Assembly (NCBI GenBank): GCA_963070105.1 | Contig: OY718805.1 | Coordinates: 7,536,501 to 7,600,500 of the forward strand | Direction of reading: 5' to 3' | Length of the DNA: 64,000 nucleotides | DNA from: Litomosoides sigmodontis | Lineage: Eukaryota; Nematoda; Chromadorea; Rhabditida; Onchocercidae | In this document: positions 25,800 to 37,079 of the stretch, piece after piece | How positions within the stretch are numbered: the first letter of the stretch is position 1 | Layout of the letters: each line of letters opens with the position of its first letter | Position numbers and translations under genes: made by a program | The notes under the pieces: generated by a model | What the model was told of the DNA's origin: nothing | Databases searched by the model: none | Seen by the model: the letters and a program-made list of their open reading frames with translations, nothing else

Positions 25800-28615
25800 A
25801 TGAAAATTTCAAGATTGGCCAACACGGAACTCCCTCGAGAAGGGGAGATGAGACCAAGAAATGATACCGTCTATGCGGAACACTTCTCTAACAGTTCAAG
25901 CAGTACAATGGACAATGGTCAGTTTGGAGTCCGTCGTGAACGTGCCTTCAAATGTATTATATCTGTTGCAAGTACTCTAAGCATTTCCAGTTTGCTGACA
26001 ATGTGCCTGGTTGCACCATCTGCCTATAATTTTGTGGACAACATGGGAACGTTCACAAGGCAGGATTTCGCCTTCTGCGATGTACGCACTTTTTTTTACA
26101 CTTTAAAATTGTCACGTACGACATTTGGGAAAAGTAACGTGAAAAGTCATGGAAGCATTGAACTCTTGCTCACTGAATTGTTCAAATTAGTTCAATGTTC
26201 AACGAGTTCAGTTGATCACTGAACTCGTTGAACATTGAACTGTTTGATCACACCGTTTTACATTGCTCATTTTGTTGTTTCTTTTAAATTTCGCATAATT
26301 TTTAAAGCATTCATTTTTGGCCAACTTAAATTACACTACAAATGAAGCAAAAAAGATTGTTGCAATCACATCTGAATTCTTCACCTAAATCATTCCCAAT
26401 TTATCAGCTATTATTAGTTGAAAATTTATGAGTGTCAGGAGAGGCGATAAAAGTTGTCTTTCTCAAAAAATTTGCAAAAAGGAAATCCAACGAAGTGGTA
26501 GAGTTCAAACGAAGATGTGAGAAATGCAATCCCATTAATCATAATGTTTCAATTTCAATCACCGCACCCTACAGTAAGCAGCTGATTAGTAGAAAATGTG
26601 AAAAATACAGGAGGATCCGATCGGAAGTAATTATTATAAATTCCATCCATATCTTTGTAATGATTTGTCAGTGTTGCAAAGCTCATTTTATTTTAGTCAA
26701 ATCCAGCTAAAATTATCAATTTCCTTTGACATTTCCGGTTTTGATATTTAAAATATGGAAAAGTGTACAGCTTAAAGTTAGTGGGAAAGTACGTCAAGTG
26801 GAAAAGTTCGATGAAATGTGTTTAACTTTGTAATTCCATTTACAAGATCAGGAAAGAAATAACAAAGGACTGTAGTAGCTTTGAAATTAGAATGATGCAT
26901 CAATAATTTTATTTAATCATTTCTCTCTACCAAATATATTGTGCAAAATTGTAAAATATCAATTGCTGCAATAATAAAAATTCCAAAATTTTAATTGCAT
27001 TTCTAAGAATTTGAAATGAAATGTGAAATTAATTACCGGAATTTAATAAGGAACTTTAACGGAAGTAACTGATTTTTGTAGAGTGCAACAGATGATTTGG
27101 AGGAAGAGCTAGCAGTGATGCAGCGAGTGAATCGAAATCGAACAAGGAGAGATGCAGCGCAGTATAGCAGCTTCAATCCAACAACACTCCTCACAGAGCA
27201 CATCTCCTTCCAGGAATGTCCTGGTCAATTTCAACTCTCATTTCTAGCTGACCGTTTCACTGCTTTTTATTTCAACTTCAAATTTGTATGATTTAAATGA
27301 CTTCGCATTCAATTGATCCCCACAGTTGTTAGGATAATCGTTCGTTTCTTTTCTAGCATGTTGTATGCCTGGTGAACGAGGAGAACCAGGTGATGCCGGT
27401 CTTCCAGGACTTCCTGGAAGTCCTGGTCCAGATGGCGCACCTGGTAGGCCTGGCGCTACACCAAACGCCTCCTGTATTCCGGAAAGAATATTTGAGCCAC
27501 CGCCATGTCTTCCATGCCCACAAGGTCCACGCGGTGTACCTGGACATCCAGGATTTCCAGGTGATCCAGGAGATTCTGGTATACCTGGAAAACCCGGTAA
27601 TTTTGTTATGCTTTAGTGGCATTTTTCATATTTCGAATAATAATTACGCATTGAACATAACTAAGCAACAGTTTTGGTAAAAGGCATTATTTTTCCTAAT
27701 TTATTTTTGAGGTTCTGATGGACTGCGTGGGAGGCCTGGTGAAGATGGACCACCAGGTCCACCTGGTCCAGTAGGTCCCGCTGGGCCGCCCGGTGATAAG
27801 GGCCTTACTCCGCACGCGCATGTTGTTCCTGGCCCTCCAGGTGATCCAGGTGATCCAGGGCCATGGGGGCCACCGGGACATCCAGGTTTGTTCTGTTTCG
27901 ATTAAAGATTGGTATTGGAAAGGGTTCGTCAGAGAAATATTCCTTTTCATTACTTCAGAATAACAACAAGTTATGAAATATAAAGTTTAACTTCACAGGA
28001 TCGAATGGCGAAGACGGCTATGTTGGACCACCAGGTGAAAAGGGATGGCCAGGACCACCAGGACCTCCCGGTGAAATTGGACCACCTGGTGCGCCAGGAC
28101 CTAGGGGAGAGCAAGGACCATCAGGTCTCTTTTTTATAGAAAACTAATTGGATCTTTGGTTTTGAACTGTTTGAATTTTGGAATTAAAATAAAACGTCGG
28201 GAGAAAAAAAATTGAAGAGTATTAAAAGCGTAGCTTTAGTACTATTGAAATCAGTGAGAGTAAAAGCATCACACGATCTTGAATTTTAGGAAGTCCCGGA
28301 ACATGTGTATGCCAGGATACGGAAGTGGTAATAGCTGATATGCCTCGTCAACAACCGGGTGCGGAAAAAACGGAGTATACGAAAGAAGTAAGTGATGGAA
28401 CGTATGATAAGGCAGGAGGAGGAAGCAGGCAGGAAATAAGCAATGAAAATATTGGATATCATAGCGTACAGGAACCAACACCTTACGGGAGGGTGTCGAA
28501 GCAACTTGAAGTGGCACCGAGTGCGCTGTACGATAATTCACGGCAGCGGGATTCACGTACCCAAAAGCTGGACAGCAGCTCGAATCTTCAAGCAATTGCC
28601 TACCAACATTTGTAA
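25800..28615 (+). CDS. Cuticle collagen 1 (DPY-2/DPY-10/ROL-6 type)
   Basis: Six exons (25800-26081, 27082-27223, 27357-27596, 27712-27885, 27999-28124, 28290-28615) join in phase to 429 residues. The N-terminus has the nematode collagen pattern [15 protein letters not shown] followed by a membrane or signal segment at about 49-75. A subtilisin/furin-type site, RNRTRR, lies at 112-117, the kind cut by BLI-4 when procollagen is matured. Then come ECPACCMPG, several Gly-X-Y blocks broken by short Cys-containing gaps, and the C-terminal [12 protein letters not shown] tail of about 90 non-collagen residues follows, long for this family. Such proteins trimerise, are secreted by the hypodermis and form cuticle annuli. 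The type is recognised from the Cys pattern; exact orthology (dpy-2 is the best guess) is not established. Confidence 0.88.
26189..26241. repeat. Near-perfect 23-bp hairpin in collagen intron 1
   Basis: Arms at 26189-26211 and 26219-26241 are exact reverse complements, separated by the 7-base loop TTGATCA. It lies inside the first intron of collagen gene 1. Confidence 0.9.
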
Positions 28616-29070
28616 TTTGAAGTACGGTTTAGTGCCATGCATGCGTAATGTGCACGGGTAGCTCGTTACTTTTATTACATTTAATTAAAATTCCAATTGT
28701 GAAATTTTCGTTTTAAGTTTTCCGGTAGAATTAATTCAACACATTCACCGTTTGTTTATTTCGCTTGCTCCAACACAATTTATTAGAAAAATTAATGAAG
28801 AAAATAATCATAAGTAGCTCAATTGTAACTTTTTATCCATTTGATATTTCAAATCTTTCCACTATTAGAATTACATTTGCTCATTTATATATTATTTGGA
28901 AATGTTCAATAATTCGGTTTATTTTTTTAAATTTTCTTCACATTTATATTTTATTTGAATTACCTTCGCTCTTTCATCACTCCTCTTAATCTATCAATAT
29001 TTGATGCATTTCAAGATAATCACAACCATTTTATTACAACCACAACTCTTGTAGGAATGATGTAATTCAG

Positions 29071-29071
29071 A

Positions 29072-29102
<31 letters not shown>

Positions 29103-29150
29103 GAGAGAGAGGGAGAGAGAGAGAGAGAGAGGGAGAGAGAGAGAGAGAGG
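29071..29150. repeat. (GA)n microsatellite with regular GGG interruptions
   Basis: About 80 bases of GA repeats interrupted at regular spacing by GGGA, giving a higher-order period of about 24 bases. Confidence 0.9.
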
Positions 29151-29494
29151 AAGTGCTCTGTCGTACCTCTTATCGCTTATCATGAAACATTGCATTGTAC
29201 AACTGTGATTTATTATGTTTCTAGTTTGTTAAGAGTTGTTCTGCAATAAATTTCAACTTTGAACAGATCTAGGAAAGCAAACGAAATTAATGAACGCAAC
29301 TGATTCGAACATCAACGGACAATGAAATGAATGATATTCGGTAACGGAGAACTGAAATCCTGAAACTCCTTCACTCTCTCTATCTCAATGATAAATAGGT
29401 GTTCATGACAAAGGTTAAGAAATTTTCCGAAAATTTCAAGCAACAATCATCTTGCTTAAATTAATTACTGCCAATTTCAATCAAATAAAGAGAA

Positions 29495-29496
<2 letters not shown>

Positions 29497-29553
<57 letters not shown>

Positions 29554-29598
29554 CACACACACACACACGCACACACACACACACACACACACGCACGC
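29497..29598. repeat. (CA)n microsatellite
   Basis: About 100 bases of CA repeats with a few GC-containing interruptions near the right end. Confidence 0.95.
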
Positions 29599-32386
29599 AA
29601 TGTTTTGATTTATTAGTAAATGTGATCATTAACAGTGAATAATTGAAAAATTAATTTATTTTTGAGAAATTAAGCGTTAACAAAAGCATATACTTCCTCA
29701 TCTCATAGCAACAATCTCAATCAAAATTTTTTTTCTTATCATAATGAACAGGTTGGCAGAAATCTTCCTCAATTAGATTTGATTTGCGAATTTAAATTTT
29801 GAAAAAAAGTGATTGCATGCTTGAAAGCACTAAGCTCTCTCATTTATTTTATTTTATTTTTTTGAACATTTTCTTTTTTCCTTCTATGATTACAGCCCTT
29901 CCACAAATTCTTTGTTTGTAAATTTTGCTTTTAAACTATCAAATTTTTTGCAATGTGAGATAGACAGACTACAGGAAAAAGATAGAGCAAACGAATGAGT
30001 ACGTTAATTTAATTAAATTAAAATTGTTGAGCGGATGACATTTAATTCGATATCAGATTTTTGTAATCTAACTGCTCCAATTTCAGAAACTGATTTCTTT
30101 CAACGTGCAGTGATTAAATTAAAATTCAATGTACCAAATGTAAATTACAATGCAAATAATTGATAGCATAACGTTGCAAATTTAATGATAAGATGGAACA
30201 AAGTAGGCCAAAGATGCGAATGATATTTTTATGAAGAAAGGGCAGTGAAGGGATGGCGGGGTGAGAAGTAATTTAAATTGCGTAAAACAATGCATCGCTA
30301 ATCTGATTCTTCAAATTTCAATAAGTTGACAATGGTGAAGTAGAGGACTCTGCCTACGTCTCCGAGTAATATTAATTTCATGCATGAAACATACGATAAG
30401 AGATATGCGTGCACTTTTACGGCATTACGTACGAAAACATTTTGTGGATTTTTTTTTTTGCACCAATTACAGGCTGTTGATTGCATATTAATTTCCTCGT
30501 TATGAATTGATCAAATTATCTTTAAATTTCTATTCAAAAAATTTCGCATACCTTTTTAATGTTAATTTCATTACTTTACCGCTATCAGTCTTTTTATTGA
30601 TATGAATTTTCAGATTTTTTTTCCCATGAAAATTTCTACTTCATAGCAATAAATTTGCACACGGAGAAAAGCGATGAGAGGAATGATGAAGAACAAAAGG
30701 AAGTTGATTTGGGTTGACGTAGCACATGAAATGATAATCTAGGTCGTCGTACTACTGTTAACACCGAATGTCACTACAGTGTCATCAACAACAACAGTAC
30801 CAGTGGTAACGGTAGTAATATCAGAACCATATCGATAGACCAGGAAGTGATCCACCTCAGTACTTCATCATCACTACAGCAATAATCGCAAAACCCTCTG
30901 AAATTATCATTTCCTTGCAATTTCACACTTATGACAACATTGCAACATTTGCATTTAATTTTATTAAAACACTGAACTGCATTTTTGGAAAAGGTAACTT
31001 TTTTTTTTGCATTTTTCTTCTTTATTCATGCATATTTCCTTTTAAAATCATTGCTAATAAGCGCTTAAAAATGGTTTTGCTGAATGAAATTAATCACATT
31101 GCGCACAGTGGCAAATTTATTTCTATGAATTCGAAACTTCCAACATACACGATTGTTGGAGAATGCTTTGCATTGTATAAGGTGAAATTTGGATGATCTA
31201 ATTGAATGATTTTCTTATCAATGGATCTATCGTAATCAAAAACTTATCACATTAACATATTGTAGCCCAATACACATCTGCAGTTAATTTCTCAGTTTCA
31301 AGTGAAATTACAACAATTTCCATTTGCATGTGCAACAGATGCAGAGTGTTTTTATCATTGTGATTGGTTTTTCCAGCATACTAACCTCTGAACGTAGTAA
31401 AATAATTAACCTGAAAAAGGGTGAGACAAAGTTGAATTCAAAAAGAAGCACTTGAAATACAATGACAATTTAACTTGTATTTGCCACTTCTTCCACGAAA
31501 AATTTTCACCTCAGTGCTGTTATGTCTGTTTTTTTTTTATTTGAAACAGTAATTTAATTTGAAAAAAGAAATAATTTAGAAAGTGAGAAGAAACAAAGTG
31601 TGACAATACGGAAATTATAAACTTCGTGGTGTGAGCAACGACGAATTAGCGCCTTTCAAATAGGTTCATCTCATATATACATACATATATATATATATAT
31701 ATATTCCTACCTTTTTATTTTTATTTTAATTTTTTTAATTTACAACAGTTTGATATGTCACATGTGGTAGGAAGTTACCTTTTGAATACATTTCACTAAC
31801 CTAGCAGTATCACTTGCTAGCTTAACTATTCGATAAAGTATGATAGAATTTAAACTACTAGGCCTTGTTTATTTCATATGTATTTGAGGACTGAAATTTC
31901 TTGTACAAAGAGAAAAATAATGCGAGAAAATATATTCTAAAAAATTTTTCGATTATTATTACATTTATCTCTTAGCACTTCTTTTCCGCTGGATTTTAAT
32001 ATCATCAATTTGATCGCTGTTTTTTTCTCTCTCTCTCTCTCTCTCTCAATCACTCAAAATATTCAGGCCGTCGTCTATCATACGACGATACTTTTACAGA
32101 GCCAATCTGCAATTATCAATTAATAGACGAAAGTGGGCGAACAGTTGTATCGTCAAGCAATAATTAAATTCATTGGAGCAATATGAAGAAAGATGAGAGC
32201 ATTGTGAAAAGGTTCTCATTCCTTCGATCCTAACTCATTTCATTTAGCATTTGAATTTTAATTCAAAAATTCTTCCTAACTCTTCGACTGCAATGACCAA
32301 GGTCAAGAGGATCAGCAATCATTTGATCGTAGAAATGAAGTAAGACGTACTGCAGCGCGGCACAGTACTATCGATCGGCTCAGAGT

Positions 32387-33862
32387 ATGCGACGACAGCG
32401 TGTGTACCACTTCGTCACCGGTCTGCAAATCACTTGCAGCTTCCTATCACTACTGATTCTATGCATTGCGCTGCCGATTATGTACAATAATGTTCAAACA
32501 ACAATTGATTATGTTGATAATGGGATGCTATTCTGTGAGGTAAATTATCAAAGCAAAAAAAAAAAATTCCTTTTTTTTTAAATTAAACTAAATTTTAATC
32601 GATTAATTTCAAAAGAAAAAAAAGTGATTTTTTTTTTTAATTTTGTGAGTTTTGTGGAATACTAGCTCTGAATTACAGCACTCAAATGAAGAAGCATTGC
32701 TGGAGGTGGAACGAGGCAAATCATATGCAACTTTAAATAGAACAAAACGTCAAACATATGACCAAAGTGATGGTTTTCAGGTTGTTTTTCTTTTGCAACC
32801 TTATCCGGATCTAGCAAATGATTTTTAGTTAATATTCTCTGCTGATTTCTCGTTTTTTTTAATGGTTTGTTAATTATTAGAAATTTTTTTACAGGCATTA
32901 AGTCCATTTTACGGACATTCTATGTTGAGTGGGGAAACCGGTGTACCGATTGAAACAGAATGTCCAGGTTGCTGTATTCCCGGTCCGCCCGGACCACGTG
33001 GTGCAGGAGGTGCTCCTGGGAAGCCTGGAGCTCCAGGACCAGCAGGAAAACCTGGTGTACCTGGAATAACTCCAAATCAAACATGTCCAATACAGGTAAA
33101 CCGGCCACCTCCGCCGTGTCGTCCATGTCCAAAAGGTCCTCCAGGTATCAAGGGTTGGCCTGGATTTCCAGGCGATGCAGGTCCAGTTGGCGAACCTGGA
33201 GCAAAGGGTAAGTGTAATCTAGGTTTATGTAAAGTGCTTTCTTTGAAATATATAAATTTACAATTTTTTTCAGGTAAAGATGGCGAAGATGGTCCACCAG
33301 GTGAACCGGGACCACAAGGTCCGCCAGGTTTTCAAGGCGGTCCAGGTGTACCGGGCGATAAAGGTCCAACACCAGTTGGCGAACTTAAAGAAGGTCCACC
33401 TGGGGATCCAGGGCCAATGGGACCTGTTGGTGCTCCTGGTCTTCCAGGATTACCTGGTCGAAATGGAATGACAGGCCAGTTTATTTTTTTCTTTGAAAAA
33501 CTCCTCTATTACTTGTGCTGTACCTAGAATTATAAATGTTCATTTTAGGACCACAGGGTGAACGTGGTTGGCCAGGTTTACCAGGTGAGCCGGGTGAGCC
33601 TGGATATCCTGGCCCAGAAGGTCCACCAGGTGAACAAGGACCTCCAGGTAAGCTTAGCTAAGCCACTTTGTAATTCGTTCATTACAATACGTTAGCCTTA
33701 CGTACTAGTTGGTCCTTGATTCTCTAATTCATTCTTCCATTTCTTTTTACAAATTTGATTTCAGGAGAACCAGGAGTATGTGTTTGCCAGAATGTTGATT
33801 CAATTATCCTTGCAAATCCATCCGCTTCTCAACCTCGATTAACTGAATACGGGGGGAGATAA
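32387..33862 (+). CDS. Cuticle collagen 2 (DPY-10-like)
   Basis: Six exons (32387-32539, 32679-32780, 32895-33207, 33274-33474, 33549-33647, 33765-33862) give 321 residues. A hydrophobic segment at about 12-35 serves as signal or anchor. The processing site RTKR is at 72-75. ECPGCCIPG opens the Gly-X-Y region, and a short C-terminal domain, [13 protein letters not shown], closes it. The family forms disulphide-linked trimers in the cuticle and mutants change body shape. It lies about 3.8 kb downstream of collagen 1 on the same strand, as dpy-2 and dpy-10 are neighbours in C. elegans. The end of exon 4 has no GT donor in the required phase; the best fit is a GC donor (ACAG|gccagt). Confidence 0.88.
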
Positions 33863-35382
33863 TTAGCTACACTGTGCTCAAAAGGTACCAATGGAGATAT
33901 GCCTTAGTGAAAATGTAAATTCTGCTGGTTAGTAGTAGTAAATGCATTGATAAAATTCCTTAAATAGCTATCCATTTATTATTAGTTAGTGTGTAGCTTC
34001 CTACAGGTTAACAAAGGTCAAGTGATAAAAAAATAAAATAAAGTAAAATAATGAATCATTGATTGATGATCACGAAAGGACATTTTATCTCTCACTGCCG
34101 AAATAATTTAAAAAAGGAGTTCAGTTTACAATTATCGTTAGAGTATTTAAATAATAATTTTAATACTGCGGTTTTTTATTTTTTGACTAATTTTAGTAAT
34201 TTTAAATTATTTAAGAGTGATACTGAAACTTCAATGAGATCTAAAGCAGAAAAAGAATGAAAACAACCACACCTTAATCCATTATTAATTAAAAATGGGT
34301 TAAATTTCACACTGCACCTACACATTCCTTAAATGCATCTACCACACCATGTTCCATAATTACCACCTATTTCAATAATTTTCAACTCTATCGTGCTCTT
34401 GGATGTAATATATTATATATTGAGCTACTAGAATACTATTTATTTTGTCATCAACCATTCACATCACTCGATTAAATTGGCTCTAGAAAAATAGTTAAAT
34501 TGAATGATTATATGAACAGATCAATTAAACAGATAGATTTCTAGTAGCTCAATATTGAAAAGAAAATATCACAAATTAAGAGCTATCCCAGCATAGATGC
34601 TCGCAGAAACTCAATTGCATGGTTAGCAAAATTTAATTTTATTTAACTTTCTAATCCCAATACTTTGCATAACTCAATACTCTCAAATCATTATTATATG
34701 ATTTGAAGGTTCAGTGATTATAACAATGTGTTCATTCATTATATATAAATGTCGTTAATATCAGCAATAAATCTTTTCTCACCCGTTCTCAGTGATATAT
34801 TTTTGCAAGTTTTCTGCAACTCATATTCTTTCACAAAGGGATGAAACTATTAGTAAGTATTTATTTCGTACGTTATCATTTCGATACTTATAAAAGATCG
34901 AGTACATAAGAAAATTCATTGTTTAAAATTTATTGGTTAAGATTTGTAAACAAAAGCGTAATGCATTTTGAAGAGAAAATAGATTGAATTTCTATAGTGC
35001 ATAAAAATTTTTTAATTTACATTGAAATGCAAGCAAAAATGGATAATTTTGAGTTATCCGTAAACGTTAATTACACTTGCAAATATATGGCGTTTAAGAG
35101 AGGCTTTCCCGAAGTTTTTTTTTTCATGAACGGTGATATTCACAATATTTTGTGCAATTATTTCAAACTTTCCTACGATAACTTTTTCAACCTAGATGTA
35201 ACCAATGGATCGTTGCACAGTTTTATATCCGTTCTTGGAACATTGATTCTTTCGTTTACTTGCAATGTTAGTATTAAGCCTGAAAAAAGTCACTGGTACT
35301 GATTATTCACAGCAAATAGTTTGATGTTAATTTTCGGATAATTGTTTAAAACTTTAATTTCAACTTAATGTACAATTTTTGT
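33863..35382. other. Intergenic region after collagen 2
   Basis: No supported gene. It contains the 17-bp inverted repeat described separately. A 101-codon frame at 34997-35302 is judged to be chance. Confidence 0.5.
34417..34555. repeat. Short element with 17-bp perfect inverted ends
   Basis: ATATTGAGCTACTAGAA at 34417-34433 is the exact reverse complement of 34539-34555, with 105 bases between. The form is like a very small non-autonomous DNA element (MITE), but no target-site duplication was confirmed. Confidence 0.5.
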
Positions 35383-36879
35383 TTAAATTTTATAACCTGT
35401 AATGAAGGTTAGAAAATACGCGTAAAATCCTTCATGTATGACCGAGTAGAGGCGTTGTTTCACTTGTAAGCAGCGTAAATTCGCTGTAAGCACTCCGATC
35501 ATTAACGAAAGTAGCAAAAGCTGCCAAACTGTCTGATTCCTATTCCGAAAACCAGAAGCGCTAAAAAAATATTTTACAGATTTTTATCTTCTAAACATAT
35601 TCAAAGTTGATTTTCTTCTCTTACTTTTCGCAACTTGACAAACTCACAGCAAGAAGACCCATGTAACGAAGACAAAAACAGTGGAATAAATGGCACGCTC
35701 TGAATAGCCACAGATAGACAGCTGGTGCTGAAAAATATCACCAGCTGATTTACTGCTAACTTCTAAGTCAGTTTTTTGATTCAGTGACCTGAAATCGCTA
35801 TCTTAATTTGTTATCCTTAATTAACACCCTTATTATGTCGAATTAATATGGTGTAAAATTGGGAAAACTCAATATAAATTAACTGGGCTTCATTTTTTAA
35901 GAAGTTTTTTACTTGCAAATTTCATGGATTTTTAAAGAATACATTTTGTAATAAAAAATATGAAAATGTTCTACACAACTGCAGTGAAAAAAAGTTTTAA
36001 AAATTCATTGATGAAGCATACCAAACGTATCCGTGAATCCAAACTGGGCTAAATAGAAAATCAATTGTTTGATAATTGAAGAATAATGCAACAAAAAATC
36101 GAAAACAAAAATTAATACGTTGTCGAATGATTGCTTCAATTGGTGAAATTTCTTCAGGTAACAATAAGTAATCCATTATTTGCCAGTCACCTGAAATAGT
36201 TCACAATAATTACGTAAAAAAAATAATTTCCCTTACCATATGACCTTCTCTTGAAGTGCCTATTACAGCTAATTTATAAAAAATAAGTTAAAATTCAAAA
36301 AAGCGAAAAAAAGTATTAAAAGTAAGCATTTAACACAATTGCAATACATCTTATGAATAAGAAAAGTCGTATTTTTTCATATCTTTTTACATATGAAGAA
36401 ATATGTAGTTTTGTTGTTTAAAATAAATTTTCGTTTCACTGTTACTGAAATACTAAAGAAACTAACATTCAATATTAGCTAAAATTCGATTTATGAATAA
36501 TCCCGCCGATAATTAGCACATTTTCATAAGCTTTTATCATTAAATCTCAAAATTTTTCCAATAGCAATCAACAGCGACTGTCAAATTTTATACCATTTTC
36601 GTTCCATAAAGAAAAGGAAGACGACAGTTCAGCGTTGAGATGTCCTTGTACCATGCAGAAAATTTTCAAGGACGCCCTAAATTTTTAAATTGTTGTATAT
36701 AATATCGACACAATGGTAGGTCGAATAATTCATACAAGAAGCGTAAAATGAGAAAGAAACATTCAATCCATAAATGATGTGTCCAATTCGAATTTGCCAG
36801 GTAAAAACAGCAAGGTGACAGCACGATATGATGCACGCCAACTTTTATTAGACATTTCAGCATAACTTGAATCCCATAC
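35383..36879 (-). CDS. Unrecognised multi-pass membrane protein, partial
   Basis: Several minus-strand exons look real. 36879-36736 and 36676-36594 join in phase. 36190-36119 begins after TATTTCAG. 35727-35648 and 35560-35383 join in phase and end in a stop. Translated pieces are hydrophobic: HLWIECFFLILRFLASLKIF, AIYSTVFVFVTWVFLLASGF and VWQLLLLSLMIGVLTANLR look like membrane segments. I do not recognise the family. The middle joins are unresolved, because the phases of 36594 and 36190 need at least one further exon. No start was found to the right, where the inverted zinc-finger unit begins at about 37080, so the 5' end may be displaced or lost. The C-terminal two exons are the best supported part. 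Confidence 0.5.
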
Positions 36880-37079
36880 CTAAATAGAAAAAGAATTTAT
36901 TTTGGCAATAATTTAAAACATTTATTCCAAGTGTAACCTAAAACCAAGTAAAGTTTAAGGCGAGTAGACTAAAACTTCAAATCGTCATTGAAATTCATGA
37001 AGTAACTCTAAAAATACAATAAAACTAGTCAGAGTATTGGTATTCAAAATTTCCGCAATGATGTCTTCAACTATTACTG

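Larger units (their letters stand above)
28616..32386. other. Spacer between the two collagen genes, rich in microsatellites
   Basis: No gene was recognised. It contains the (GA)n and (CA)n tracts listed separately, an (AT)n run at about 31676-31704 and a (CT)n run at about 32028-32047. The final few hundred bases should hold the promoter of collagen gene 2. Confidence 0.55.

Noticed and set aside
27353..27622. Trp/Arg/Thr-rich antisense frames over the collagen exons (also 32898-33132)
   Set aside because: Complement of Gly-Pro codons gives such frames automatically.
34997..35302. 101-codon frame between collagen 2 and the membrane protein gene
   Set aside because: Length is within what chance gives in AT-rich DNA; no family match, splice partner or coding composition.
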